Source of the DNA: Chlorops oryzae
Taxonomy: Eukaryota; Arthropoda; Insecta; Diptera; Chloropidae
Assembly (NCBI GenBank): GCA_020466095.1
Contig: CM035806.1
Span: forward strand, 59,083,188 to 59,147,187
Length of the DNA stretch: 64,000 bases
Reading direction: 5' to 3'
Made by a program: the position numbers and the translations under genes. The notes under the pieces were generated by a model. It was given only the letters and a program-made list of their open reading frames with translations. It was not told where the DNA came from and did not search any database. This document shows, in pieces, positions 32,351 through 42,275 of the stretch. How positions within the stretch are numbered: position 1 is the stretch's first letter; each line of letters starts with the position of its first letter.

Positions 32351-33811
32351 ATTTTAATTACGATTCTGGGAATGGCTGGAGCAACCCAAGGAGGGTTAGT
32401 GGTAACCCCAATCACAGATCAGCGCGGATTTATAGAGGTTCACATGCAGAAGACAGAAATAGTAAAAGAATCGTTCACAATTCTACATGTTATCCATCCG
32501 AAAGAAATTTTAAAAATTATAAATTCAATTGAATCACTCGTTATGTCTACAGAAGTACAAAATAAGGGATTTTTGGTAAGCGAGATAACAACAGTAAAAT
32601 CAAAACTGAAGTCAATAATGCCACCATTGAGAAAAAGAAGAGGACTTATTAACGCAATAGGTAGAGCGGGAAATTGGCTATTCGGGATAATGGACGATCA
32701 AGACCGCCAAGAGATTGAAGAACACCTAAAGATTGCTGCAGAAAATAGTCATAATGCCATAGGAGGTCTGAACGAACAAATATCAATAAACAGCTATTTC
32801 AACGAAACTTTAGGGAAGCTAAAAAATGCAATCGAACAGGATAGAAAAATTTTTAACAGCATAACAAAGGGTAATGAGGATATTTTAAAACGTATGATAT
32901 TTAATGAACAATTATATAAATTAAAAAATATAGAAGAAAAATTAAATTTGATCCAGGACAGCATAGCGGCAGCCAAACACGGCCTCATGCACCCCAGCAT
33001 CCTTACAACCGAAGAAGTAGAGAGATTCAATTTAAACTTTTTAAAACTTAAATGGGTTAGAGTAGGAATAATGATATGTGTGGATGAAACATTGGTGATA
33101 GTGGTAAAAATTCCTACACGTCTAGAAGAAATAGAGGTTAATCTTATTACCCCGGTACCAAATAAGGAATTTTACGAAATTATGGCAGAAGACGAATTAG
33201 TAACCTCTATTAATAAAACAACATATTCATACGATGAAAACGCGATTTTGAAGGAATTAAAGCGGAGTAGACACTGTTCGATTCAGAACACGTGTAATTT
33301 CATTTTTAACAACAGGACATTCATTAATTACATAGACGAAGGTACACTGATTGTGAAAAACGCAAAGGAAATGAAAATAGAACATAATTGTGATAAAAGA
33401 AATCTCATGTTGAACAATAACGCCCTTATTACTTTTTCCAATTGTAGTATAAAATTAGGGAATGAGGAATTTTCGAATGAAAAAACCATAATGGAAGACA
33501 TTTACTACTACCCGGAGGGCAAAATAATCAAAGTACCCAACGACTCCATAATCTTTGAAGAAATAATTGTCAACAACTTCAAAAACAGACCATTTATTAA
33601 AGAAATAACACTACACAGAAATATATCCTACGGTATAAGCATATCATTGTTGATTATGATCTGTGCAATAATACTGGGAATAATTATCCTATTTAAGAAA
33701 AAAGGAGTTAAGGTTGAAATTAAACAAGCAATAGAAACAACGAACAGGAGAAATGACAGCTTACGGACCATAAGAAAACGTCATGATGTACAAGAAAGCC
33801 AAAAATGTTAA
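32351..33811 (+). CDS. env: Envelope fusion glycoprotein of element B
   Basis: The exon starts after the acceptor AACTTTTCAG (32341-32350); an internal ATG lies at 32372. The hydrophobic start looks like a signal peptide entered by splicing from the mini-exon at 24245. Near residue 90 is a furin-type site (RKRRG) followed by a fusion-peptide-like stretch (LINAIGRAGNWLFG) and the MDDQDRQEI block found in all relatives. Several N-glycosylation sites follow. One membrane anchor (about residues 420-445, LLIMICAIILGIIILF) and a basic cytoplasmic tail end the protein. The family is the F-like envelope of insect errantiviruses, which fuses particle and cell membranes. The ORF has no break. Confidence 0.88.
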   Translation: MLITILGMAGATQGGLVVTPITDQRGFIEVHMQKTEIVKESFTILHVIHPKEILKIINSIESLVMSTEVQNKGFLVSEITTVKSKLKSIMPPLRKRRGLINAIGRAGNWLFGIMDDQDRQEIEEHLKIAAENSHNAIGGLNEQISINSYFNETLGKLKNAIEQDRKIFNSITKGNEDILKRMIFNEQLYKLKNIEEKLNLIQDSIAAAKHGLMHPSILTTEEVERFNLNFLKLKWVRVGIMICVDETLVIVVKIPTRLEEIEVNLITPVPNKEFYEIMAEDELVTSINKTTYSYDENAILKELKRSRHCSIQNTCNFIFNNRTFINYIDEGTLIVKNAKEMKIEHNCDKRNLMLNNNALITFSNCSIKLGNEEFSNEKTIMEDIYYYPEGKIIKVPNDSIIFEEIIVNNFKNRPFIKEITLHRNISYGISISLLIMICAIILGIIILFKKKGVKVEIKQAIETTNRRNDSLRTIRKRHDVQESQKC

Positions 33812-34371
33812 GAACCACTGGCTCAGGGCATATTCTCAAATTTAATAAGCCCAAAAAGGTGAAAACTTCAAAATGCAACCTAAGCATTTAAGTCACTAAT
33901 TTTGAAATGAAACTCGCACGAAACCTTCAAAAAAGAAAAAGGTTTTTTTTCTCTCCTATGTTCTACCTGTCGAATTATGTCGACTAAGGTAAAAACATTT
34001 CGTTGATTGATAATGGCTTAAGCAAAACGTGAATGCATTTGAAAATTTTTTTTGAACAAGACAAAAGGTACAAGCAAAATAGTGCTCAGGAAATAATAAT
34101 AATAACTTTTCTATAATTCTAGAAACGGAACGAATAAAGAAGAACTAAAATACCGAGATATTAATATTAGTAAGTATACGAAAAACATGGATACTTAAAA
34201 GCATTTGCCTACAGAAACACAATTGTACGCACACGCTTAACCATACAATACCACATAACTAAAAGGCGAATTTGAATATCAACATTCAGTTTTAATTCAA
34301 CACTTGTTGACAAAAATCAAAAGCCACGCAAATTTTTAACCAAAATAAGCCATTTTTACACAGTTAAAATA
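33812..34371 (+). other. env to Ulp1 interval of element B
   Basis: 560 bp, AT-rich, with no gene. A possible acceptor (TTTTTACACAG, about 34351-34361) just before the Ulp1 ATG would allow a spliced Ulp1 RNA. Confidence 0.5.
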
Positions 34372-35202
34372 ATGGACATTATGTGCTCTTATAAAATAGG
34401 CAATAGGATAAACATAATTCATACAGAAGAGTATGAAAGACTAGTAACAAATAAATGGTTGTCCGACGTTCACATCAACGTTTTTTTAAATTGGATCATT
34501 AAAAACAATCATCTTACCCAAAAGGTGCTAGCGTTTGATTCATTTGCATACACGACAATAAAATCGGCTAAAGAATCAAATAATGAATACATAGCCGGGT
34601 TACGGCTAAAACCATTAATTAAAAACGTCTCTGTGAACAAAGTCGAAAACCTATTATTCCCAATTTGCCATGTTAATCATTGGATGCTAGTTATAATCAA
34701 ACAAAATCAAATTTATGTTATGGATTCGCTACAGCCGCATGAGATAACGGAAATAGAAGAAAATATTAAATTTTTCTTAAATAAATTACGAGTTTTAGGT
34801 TTAACTAGTTTTAATAAAGATACAGAAATTTCTTACCCAAAATGTATACAACAAGAGAATTTAATAGATTGTGGTATTTTTATTTTAAAATTTGCTAACG
34901 AATTTTGCAAAGCAATTAAAAATAACAAAAACTACAACCCGATATCACGAAATTTAAGCCCAGAATCCATAAAATTAACAAGAAAATTCCTAGCAGAAGT
35001 TTTGAAAAAATGGGAAAAAGAAAATAAAGATATCACGGAAAAAGAAAGAGAAACCCTATTTGAAATATTGAAAGACATGAAAAAAAGAAAGAAAAAAAGA
35101 GAAATGAAAGAAAAGAAAATAGAGTTAAATGGAAAAGTCTTTAAACTAACTATAACCAGAAATAGTTCATTTGCAATTAAACTATTAGAAAATAAGAAAT
35201 AA
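34372..35202 (+). CDS. Ulp1/SENP-like C48 cysteine protease of element B
   Basis: Intact ORF of 276 aa. Catalytic residues are His103 (VNHWMLV), Asp118 (YVMDSLQPH), the oxyanion Gln at 160-161 (KCIQQEN) and Cys167 (IDCGIFIL). The substrate-entry motif KWLSDVHINVFLNWI lies at 29-43. The C-terminal third is Lys/Glu-rich coil followed by ELNGKVFKLTITRN, a motif repeated in A, C and (frame-shifted) E. C48 proteases normally remove SUMO or similar modifiers. A fold-level alternative is an adenain-type viral protease, but the LDSL and DCG contexts favour Ulp1. Position 3' of env matches A, C and E. Confidence 0.87.
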   Translation: MDIMCSYKIGNRINIIHTEEYERLVTNKWLSDVHINVFLNWIIKNNHLTQKVLAFDSFAYTTIKSAKESNNEYIAGLRLKPLIKNVSVNKVENLLFPICHVNHWMLVIIKQNQIYVMDSLQPHEITEIEENIKFFLNKLRVLGLTSFNKDTEISYPKCIQQENLIDCGIFILKFANEFCKAIKNNKNYNPISRNLSPESIKLTRKFLAEVLKKWEKENKDITEKERETLFEILKDMKKRKKKREMKEKKIELNGKVFKLTITRNSSFAIKLLENKK

Positions 35203-35849
35203 TTTTAAATGTGTACCTTAACCTTAAGTTATGCGAGGAAGAATGTACAAAATTGAAGCTTCTCATAAAAATATAAAAATAAATATTGAAATGACATGTA
35301 CTTAGATAAAAGAATTATTGAAAATAAGAATATATAAGAGGAAGAAAATGTGTATAAATACAATAGATATAATTCAACGGGCTCGAGTACGTCACCAGCA
35401 TCTTTGATACCAGCTTTTTCTCAACAAAAAAAAAGGGGAGGGGCTGCAATATAACAGCCTGCGCAGTGCACCAGCCGCAACAGCAGCCGTCGCATCATTC
35501 AACGAGCAGCTTACCAGCAGTAGCAGACATTAAAACAACAGCCGTTTATATTGGTAATATAGCAGCCTTAACGTACATGCACCGACAATATAACGGCATT
35601 GAAGTCAGTCGACACATAATACAGCAATCATAGCCAGCAGCCGACAATACAACAACTCGGGCAAACGGTCCTGAAAATTAACACTATAAAGGCCTTACAT
35701 CAATTAACGTGTAGCGTACCAGCCGCAGCAGCAGCCGTTAAATTAAACAACTACAGCAGCCGTCTTACTAACAAAATTTTGCAACATAAAAATTCACATG
35801 ATGGCTATCCGTACATCAACAGATCTCCACTTTTCAAAGGGGGGAGGGA
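35203..35849 (+). other. 3' untranslated region and two purine tracts of element B
   Basis: No gene. The main polypurine tract AAAGGGGGGAGGGA (35836-35849) abuts the LTR. A second tract (nine A, then GGGGAGGGG, 35426-35443) lies about 405 bp upstream. CAGCAGCC-rich sequence fills the interval. Confidence 0.75.
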
Positions 35850-36661
35850 TGTTGTGAGTCGCGAACTCTCTCAGACTCACAAACATATTTTTCCTCCTCT
35901 TTCTACACGCTCGCAAACTAACTCAAAACAACAAAGTGCGAATGAAGCATAAGGAAAGAAAGCTAAAAGCAAAAGGCAGTGACCTACATTTAGGAATCTC
36001 TACTTCAAGGTGATTCCATGATACTCAAAAGCACTGTCCAGCGTAAATTGCTGACAAATGCAAACATGCAGTTCGGCCGCTTGCAACAACAACAACACCG
36101 GCACGTATATGCCCAAATAACAAACATCAGCGCTGGCGCAGCGAATGCACAATTGCAATCCGATCGCTGGCAATACCAACAACAACACACGTCACGAGCT
36201 TTTATGTAAAAGCAACAACAACTACAAAAGAAGAACTAAGAACATCGGAATAGCTGGTGCAATTGCGGGGGAAGGTCGCGGTTAAGCTTATGCAAGATGT
36301 TCAGGAAGAATCGACGACGATCGCGGATATTGGGAATATTCGATATTGCAAGATCAGCAATATTGATCTATATAAACGGAGCTTCGATGACTGGAACGGG
36401 ACTTCTGCGAGCGTACTCACCAAAGGGCCACGACGGAGAAGTTAATAGTCAAGCAATAGGGATATTTGTATTTGAAAGTATAGGATTCATTTTATTAAAT
36501 AAAGGATTAAAACCTATTTTTTGGTGTCTTTTATTTGATAAAGGAAATACGGGGACTATTATACGCTCGACATTGTCTGAGCGCTTGGTACCCTACGTTG
36601 TAACTTAGTGACATTTGTGCGCTCGACACAGTTTGAGCGCTGTGCACACTATACTACAACA
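35850..36661 (+). repeat. 3' LTR of element B
   Basis: 812 bp, apparently identical to 22885-23696, followed by the CAAC duplication at 36662-36665. Confidence 0.95.
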
Positions 36662-36805
36662 CAACCGACGCAGTTTACTTCGGTAATTAACCATGTGCAA
36701 GGAAATTCTATTTCGGATATTGACCATTTTCAAGCATGTGTTTTGCTTGCAAATGCTTTTTACCCGAAATATTTTGTGAAAAAAATTTTTTTTTTCAAAA
36801 TTTTC

Positions 36806-37230
36806 TTATTTATAGTCGCGTCCTCGTCGATTTCTTTTAAGTACGAAATTGACTTTGCTCGAGTAAGTATTTATTTTTCCATATTTTTGGTGAATTTTGT
36901 TTTATGTTTTTCTTTTTTGATAACTTTTATTTCGTTTCAGGATTACGTTCAACACTTTTTATACTGTGGATGATTACTATTTACGTGAGGAGCGATACGT
37001 GGTCCCGCCTCCGCCCTTGAGGGGAATGGATTTCTTCCTGCATTTGCTGGACCCGTGTTGGAGGTTATATGTTGGTGAAGTGGACGTCAGGTACGACCTT
37101 TTAGGGATACCTCCTCGTCGTTATCCTGTCCCTTTAGTTTATTGGGCGTCCCTGCCTAACATCTCCCGCATTCCGCATTTTGCGTTTAGCTTGGAATCAT
37201 GGGATTGAAAAAAAAAACGACTGTAAATAA
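36806..37230 (+). CDS. Candidate antisense gene of element D (80 aa ORF at 36966-37208)
   Basis: It runs against element D, 3' of its env gene. The plus strand shows a TATA-like TTATTTATAG (36806-36815), a canonical short intron (donor GTAAGT at about 36863, acceptor TTTCGTTTCAG at about 36940), an ATG at 36966 opening an 80-aa ORF rich in Pro, Tyr and Trp, and AATAAA about 17 bp after the stop. I recognise no domain. Similarity to the B and C antisense proteins is not convincing by eye. It could be spurious; the coordinated promoter, intron and polyadenylation signals are the reason to list it. Confidence 0.4.
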
Positions 37231-37286
37231 AAATATATAAAAAAAAATTAATAATAAAATATATTGGTAAATAATTTCATACGCTT

Positions 37287-38789
37287 TTAATTTATGTTGA
37301 CGTTAGGCTCTTTGCTCGCTGCTTTTTCTCTAAATTGTTTATTGAGTGTCCAAATACTTGGTCCTCTTTGTGGTCTTTCTGGGAGTTCCAATGTGGTTTT
37401 GACTTTCACGCTGTTTTTTCGGAGACATACAAACAGGAATATGACTCCGATCGTTGCTACAACGACGATTGTTGTACTTATGCCATATGATATATTTCTG
37501 TGCAATGTCAGTTCCTCAATGAGTTTTCTGTTTTTAAATGTTTTTATCTGGATTTCCTCCAAGTTCGTAGTGTCGTTGAATTCGATATTGGTTTGTGCTT
37601 CTTCTGGGTAGAAATATTTTTCGTTAATTAGGATTTGGGTGCTCGTGAAATTTTGGCCTTGGATGATTATGGTGCAATTTGAGAACAAGATAAGTACATT
37701 TTTCTCGATTGTTATATTGCGTTTGTCGCAATCGTGCGCAATTCTTTCCTGCCCTGAATTTTTTATTAACAGGGTAGATTCATCAATATAATTAATAGAT
37801 CTTTTGTCATTGAAGCCGAGTTTACATGTATTGTGGAAGACGCAATTTTCGCTCCTCTTTAATTCCTTTCGTACCGCATTTTCCACAAACTTGTACGTTA
37901 CGTTGTTAATTGTCGTTACTACTTCTTCTTGCTCTATAATTTCTTTGTATGCTTTGTACGGAAGTGGAGAGAGCAGTTTCACTTCCACTTTTAAGAACGT
38001 TCTCGGGATCTTTATTGCAATTATTAATGCATTATTCGCGTGTGTCATTACTCCCACTCGGATCAATTTTATTTTATAGAAATCCACTTTAAATCTTTCC
38101 ATTTCTTCGGCGGTTAATATATTCGGGTGTGCTACTCCATATTTTGCTGATGCGATGCTCTCTTGAATTAGGTTTATCTTTTCTTCTATACTTTTTAGTT
38201 TCAGCATCTGGTCGTGATACCGCAGGTGTTTTGCGACCTCGTCGTTGTTCTTTTTGACCGTGGTGAAGACTGCATTGAAGGTGTTTCTGTCTTGTTCTAG
38301 TGATCGTTTGATTGTTGATATTGTTTCGTTGAAATAGTCGTTGATCGAAATTTGCTCGTTTAACCCTTGAATCGCGTTGTGGCTGTTTTTGTCTGCCAAT
38401 GTCAGGTGTTCTATAATTTCTTTTCGATCGTCGTCATCCATGACGCCGAATAGCCAGTTGGAAGCTTTTCCCACTGCGTTGATTAGGCCTCGCCTATTTC
38501 GATTATGTTCTATTGGTGTTATTGAGCTTAGTTTAGACCGAATTGTCCTAATTTCGGCCAGCAACAACTCTCTGTTTTTTATTTGCACGGTGTCGACGTA
38601 TTCATTGATGATGTTTATTACCCGTAATATTTCTTCGGGGTGGATTACGTGCAGAACGGTGTAAAATTCCTCTATGATTTCCGCTTCCTTCAGGTGTACT
38701 TGTACGTACCCTACTTGTTCCGTAATTGGCGTTATCTGTAGTCGGCCGTAGGTGACTGTTGATATTAGCCCCAATATGATTATCTTTTC
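37287..38789 (-). CDS. env: Envelope fusion glycoprotein of element D
   Basis: The minus-strand exon begins after the acceptor CTTTTCTTTTCAG (38790 side); the frame stays open to the stop at 37287. It carries a hydrophobic signal sequence (IIILGLISTVTYG), a basic cleavage site (HNRNRRG) preceding LINAVGKASNWLFG, the MDDDDRKEI block, several N-glycosylation sites and a C-terminal anchor (TTIVVVATIGVIFLFVCL) with a basic tail. The start codon is probably supplied by the mini-exon at 47753-47755. Env remains open although pol is heavily damaged. Confidence 0.83.
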   Translation of the reverse strand, partial: EKIIILGLISTVTYGRLQITPITEQVGYVQVHLKEAEIIEEFYTVLHVIHPEEILRVINIINEYVDTVQIKNRELLLAEIRTIRSKLSSITPIEHNRNRRGLINAVGKASNWLFGVMDDDDRKEIIEHLTLADKNSHNAIQGLNEQISINDYFNETISTIKRSLEQDRNTFNAVFTTVKKNNDEVAKHLRYHDQMLKLKSIEEKINLIQESIASAKYGVAHPNILTAEEMERFKVDFYKIKLIRVGVMTHANNALIIAIKIPRTFLKVEVKLLSPLPYKAYKEIIEQEEVVTTINNVTYKFVENAVRKELKRSENCVFHNTCKLGFNDKRSINYIDESTLLIKNSGQERIAHDCDKRNITIEKNVLILFSNCTIIIQGQNFTSTQILINEKYFYPEEAQTNIEFNDTTNLEEIQIKTFKNRKLIEELTLHRNISYGISTTIVVVATIGVIFLFVCLRKNSVKVKTTLELPERPQRGPSIWTLNKQFREKAASKEPNVNIN

Positions 38790-39048
38790 CTGAAAAGAAA
38801 AGAAAGAGAATTTGCACCAACGTTTATGCCCCCTTGTCGCTTCCACAAAGGCTCCTCCAATTTAACGCCAAATCGTTTTTACATTCACAAAAAAAAAAAC
38901 GCTATCCTTCTTCATTTTGATTTTATGTTTATTAAAATAAAATTCTTTTCTTATTTTGTAGATTAGGTGCCTATTGCGCATTTAAATTTCTTATACCTAA
39001 CATCCCCTTTACGAGAGACAAATACTGAATATATTTTATTTTGATACA

Positions 39049-39777
39049 CTACTCTGCCATATTTTCTTCCGTCGCATTCCACTCCATGCGAATCATCTTG
39101 TGTTCTGTTATCACTTTGTCGAGAAATTTTCTGGAAAATTTACTGCCCTCTACAAAGGCATCCCGCGGCAAAAAGGCCCGTCCCAAGTTCACGACGTCCC
39201 GGTATTTTTCTGCAAACCGTAGCATGTAGATTCCGCAGACATTTAAATTTTGCTGTTGGCTGCATTCTGGATATATCAGCGGCATTGAATGTTCTGAATA
39301 TTCTGTGGTGTCCGTTGGATATTTCCTTTTCGCCTCCCATCGTATGATTGACCGTATTTTCTCCGCGATTTTCTTTGCGTCGTGTGGTTTAAGTGAATCC
39401 AACACATATATCGCTGGCCAGGTTACGATCGCCAGCATCCAGTGGATTCGCTCCTGCACCGGTATCATCAGGCTTTCATATTCGAAGATGTTTACCCTTT
39501 TTAGGAAACCGTTTAATCGTGTTTGTTCCGGCAATGATTTTTCCTCTGCTGTCGTCGCGCAGGCATAAAAATGAGTGTCGAATATATGAATTTTCTTGTT
39601 GCTAGCCCTGCTCATTATCCACGGCAGGAGGGAGTTGATGTGATCGTCGTTCAGCCAATTTGTCCAATTAATTCCATCTAAATTCCAGTTCATTTTCCAA
39701 TTTCTGCTAGACATCGCGTTCCGCTCGACTTTCCTTGTATATTGCTTTTGATGGTTTAAATGTTTGTCTTTCAACAT
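39049..39777 (-). CDS. Ulp1/SENP-like C48 protease of element D, placed before env
   Basis: 242 aa on the minus strand. It shows NWLNDDHINSLLPWI, His112 (RIHWMLA), Asp127 (YVLDSLKPH), Gln174-175 (CSQQ) and nucleophile Cys181 (NVCGIYML). The usual Asp before the Cys is Val here. It lacks the long Lys-rich tail of the A and B proteins. It lies between integrase and env, where B and C have the PTP and antisense gene. An alternative start is the Met at residue 22. Likely deSUMOylase-like; activity with the Val change is uncertain. Confidence 0.8.
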   Translation of the reverse strand: MLKDKHLNHQKQYTRKVERNAMSSRNWKMNWNLDGINWTNWLNDDHINSLLPWIMSRASNKKIHIFDTHFYACATTAEEKSLPEQTRLNGFLKRVNIFEYESLMIPVQERIHWMLAIVTWPAIYVLDSLKPHDAKKIAEKIRSIIRWEAKRKYPTDTTEYSEHSMPLIYPECSQQQNLNVCGIYMLRFAEKYRDVVNLGRAFLPRDAFVEGSKFSRKFLDKVITEHKMIRMEWNATEENMAE

Positions 39778-40986
39778 ATGCTGAGTGGTTGAGGTTCGTA
39801 TCGATTTGAAGATATTTTTAGCTGACGGGAGTTCGATTCCGATCGAAGTGGCATTGTGTGAAGTGCATGCATAAAAAATTTTTTCCTTTACCTGTAGGAA
39901 TTGCTATATTCACACTTCTCGTAAACGCCTTGTTTGGCATATTACATATTTCGGTGGTTTAAGTTATTGTATTTTAAATGGGGGTTTTTTGTTATTATTT
40001 TTTTTTTGAAAAATATTTGCATCATTTATTATTATTTTTTTTATTGCCGTAAGGCACGGGTTATTGTTTTGTTTGTTATTCTTTTTGATGATGTCGCTTT
40101 ATTAAGTCTCGGTGGAAGGTCTTTTCTCTTCCTTTTATTTTCAATTTTACGTTAACTGGCGATGGGATTGACTGGATTACATAAGGGCCTTCCCAAATCG
40201 GGGAGAATTTTTTTTCCTGTTCTGATTCTTTAGCCATACCTTGTCTCCTGCTTGAAATTCTCTCGCCTTTGAGCCCTTATCGTAGTATCGCTTGGATTTT
40301 TCCTTGGCTGCTGTTTGATTCTCTCGCACAAGTTGATGTGTGCGCTGTATTTGGTATTTTAATAATTTTTAAAAATCGTCTGTGTTGTACAGTGGCTCCG
40401 GTTTTCTTTTTAAGTTAAGTGGAATATCGGCTTCAAATCCAAAAAGTATTTTACATGGTGTCTGTTTTGTGGATGAATGGACTGTGTTGTTATGCACGTG
40501 CATAGCGTGGTGCAGCCATTCATCCCAATTTGTGCCATTCTCATTGACAAAATTTCTGAGAAATTCTGCAAGAGGTCGGTGGCTCCTTTCGAGGGCCCCA
40601 TTGGCTTGTGGGTGGTATGGAGAGGTTTGGCACTTCTTTATTCCGAGAATTTTACACACTTCGTTGAACAACTTTGATGTGAAGTTAGTTCCATTGTCGG
40701 TAATCAAGACTTTAGGTATTTGAAATTTCGATATTATTTCGTTGAAAAATGCTCTTGCCACTGTTGCGGCTTCTCCATCTGCTATTGCTGTGCAGGAAAA
40801 GAATTTCGAAAAATCATCTATGAAGGTCAGAATTTATTTGTTCCCTCGTGACGATTCCGGCAGGGGACCCACTATATCCATGTATACTTTATAGAAGGGA
40901 CCATGTGCCACGTCTGTGAGTACCATTGGCATCCTTTCTACCTTGGAACACTTGTTTTGTTGGCACTTTTTGCAATTCTTCACATA

Positions 40987-42275
40987 ACAGGTTGGCTGAT
41001 AAGTCCCCGGTCTGACACATAGATGGCGTCTCTAGTATTAAATGCATATTATTTTTATATAGTGGCAACCTTCAAATGATTCGTGTCAAAATTTTACGTC
41101 TGTAAGTCAATTAGTTTGCGGATAGAGCGTCTTTTGTGAAGCAACTTTTGTTATTCTGAAAAAAATGAAAAAAGGAATTTCGTGTTTGATAAAATACTGT
41201 TTTCTGAAGGGAAAAAATACAGTGGAAGCAAAAACTTGGCTTGAAAATGAGTTTCCGGACTCTGCCCCAGGAAAATCAACAATAATTGATTGGTATGCAA
41301 AATTCAAGCGTGGTGAAATGAGCACGGAGGACGGTGAACGCAGTGGACGCCCGAAAGAGGTGGTTACCGACGAAAACATCAAAAAAATTCACAAAATGAT
41401 TTTGAATGACCGTAAAATGAAGTTGATCGAGATAGCAGAGGCCTTAAAGATATCAAAGGAATGTGTTGGTCATATCATTCATCAATATTTGGATATGAAA
41501 AAGCTCTGTGCAAAATGGGTGCCGCGCGAGCTCACATTTGACCAAAAACAACAACGTGTTGATGATTCTGAGCGGTGTTTGCAGCTGTTAACTCGCAATA
41601 CACCCGAGTTTTTGCGTCGATATGTGACAATGGATGAAACGTGGCTCTATCACTACACTCCTGAGTCCAATCGACAGTCGGATGAGTGGACAGCGATCGG
41701 TGAACCGTCTCCGAAGCGTGGAAAGGCTCAAAAGTCCGCTGGCAAAGTAATGGCCTCTGTTTTTTGGGATGGGCATGGAATAATTTTTATCGATTATCTT
41801 GAGAAGGGAAAAACCATCAACAGTGACTATTATATGTCGTTATTGGAGCGTTTGAAGGTCGAAATCGCGGCAAAACGGCCCCATATGAAGAAGAAAAAAG
41901 TGTTGTTCCACCAAGACAACGCACCGTGCCACAAGTCATTGAGAACGATGGCAAAAATTCATGAATTAGGCTTCGAATTGCTTCCCCACCCACCGTATTC
42001 TCCAGATCTGGCCCCCAGCGACTTTTTCTTGTTCTCAGACCTCAAAAGGATGCTCGCGGGGAAAAAATTTGGCTGCAATGAAGAGGTGATCGCCGAAACT
42101 GAGGCCTATTTTGAGGCAAAACCGAAGGAGTACTACCAAAATGGTATCAAAAAATTGGAAGGTCGTTATAATCGTTGTATCGCTCTTGAAGGGAACTATG
42201 TTGAATAATAAAAACGAATTTTGACAAAAAAATGTGTTTTTCTTTGTTAGACCGGGGACTTATCAGCCAACCTGT
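40987..42275 (+). mobile_element. Full-length mariner transposon
   Basis: Terminal repeats start ACAGGTTGGCTGATAAGTCC at both ends (right end reversed) and continue through CCGGTCT. TA is duplicated (40985-40986, 42276-42277). At 1289 bp with one intact ORF it has the standard mariner size. Confidence 0.95.
41165..42208 (+). CDS. Mariner transposase, intact 347 aa
   Basis: N-terminal helix-turn-helix region (KGKNTVEAKTWLENEFP; KSTIIDWYAKFKRGE), second DNA-binding half, linker WVPRELT, then the catalytic D,D34D triad: TMDETW, HQDNAPCH and YSPDLAPSDFFLF. The length equals that of active mariners and there is no stop or shift. It cuts and pastes mariner DNA at TA sites. It inserted in the integrase of D and is younger than D. 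Confidence 0.95.
   Translation: MKKGISCLIKYCFLKGKNTVEAKTWLENEFPDSAPGKSTIIDWYAKFKRGEMSTEDGERSGRPKEVVTDENIKKIHKMILNDRKMKLIEIAEALKISKECVGHIIHQYLDMKKLCAKWVPRELTFDQKQQRVDDSERCLQLLTRNTPEFLRRYVTMDETWLYHYTPESNRQSDEWTAIGEPSPKRGKAQKSAGKVMASVFWDGHGIIFIDYLEKGKTINSDYYMSLLERLKVEIAAKRPHMKKKKVLFHQDNAPCHKSLRTMAKIHELGFELLPHPPYSPDLAPSDFFLFSDLKRMLAGKKFGCNEEVIAETEAYFEAKPKEYYQNGIKKLEGRYNRCIALEGNYVE

Larger units (their letters stand above)
22885..36661 (+). mobile_element. LTR retroelement B: near-intact env-bearing element with PTP, Ulp1 and antisense gene
   Basis: 13.8 kb, bounded by 812-bp LTRs in which I found no difference and by the target duplication CAAC (22881-22884, 36662-36665). Order: LTR, primer site, env mini-exon, gag, pol (PR-RT-RH-INT-PTP), antisense ORF, env, Ulp1, two purine tracts, LTR. 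The only disabling lesion seen is a one-base shift in gag near 24720. Identical LTRs imply recent insertion. It is the reference copy of the clade in this window. Confidence 0.95.

Noticed and set aside
39779..39840. tRNA-like A-box (GCTGAGTGGTTGAGG) and B-box (AGTTCGATTCC) motifs between D integrase and Ulp1
   Set aside because: The T-arm and acceptor stem do not pair and no cloverleaf can be drawn by eye, so no tRNA or SINE call is made.
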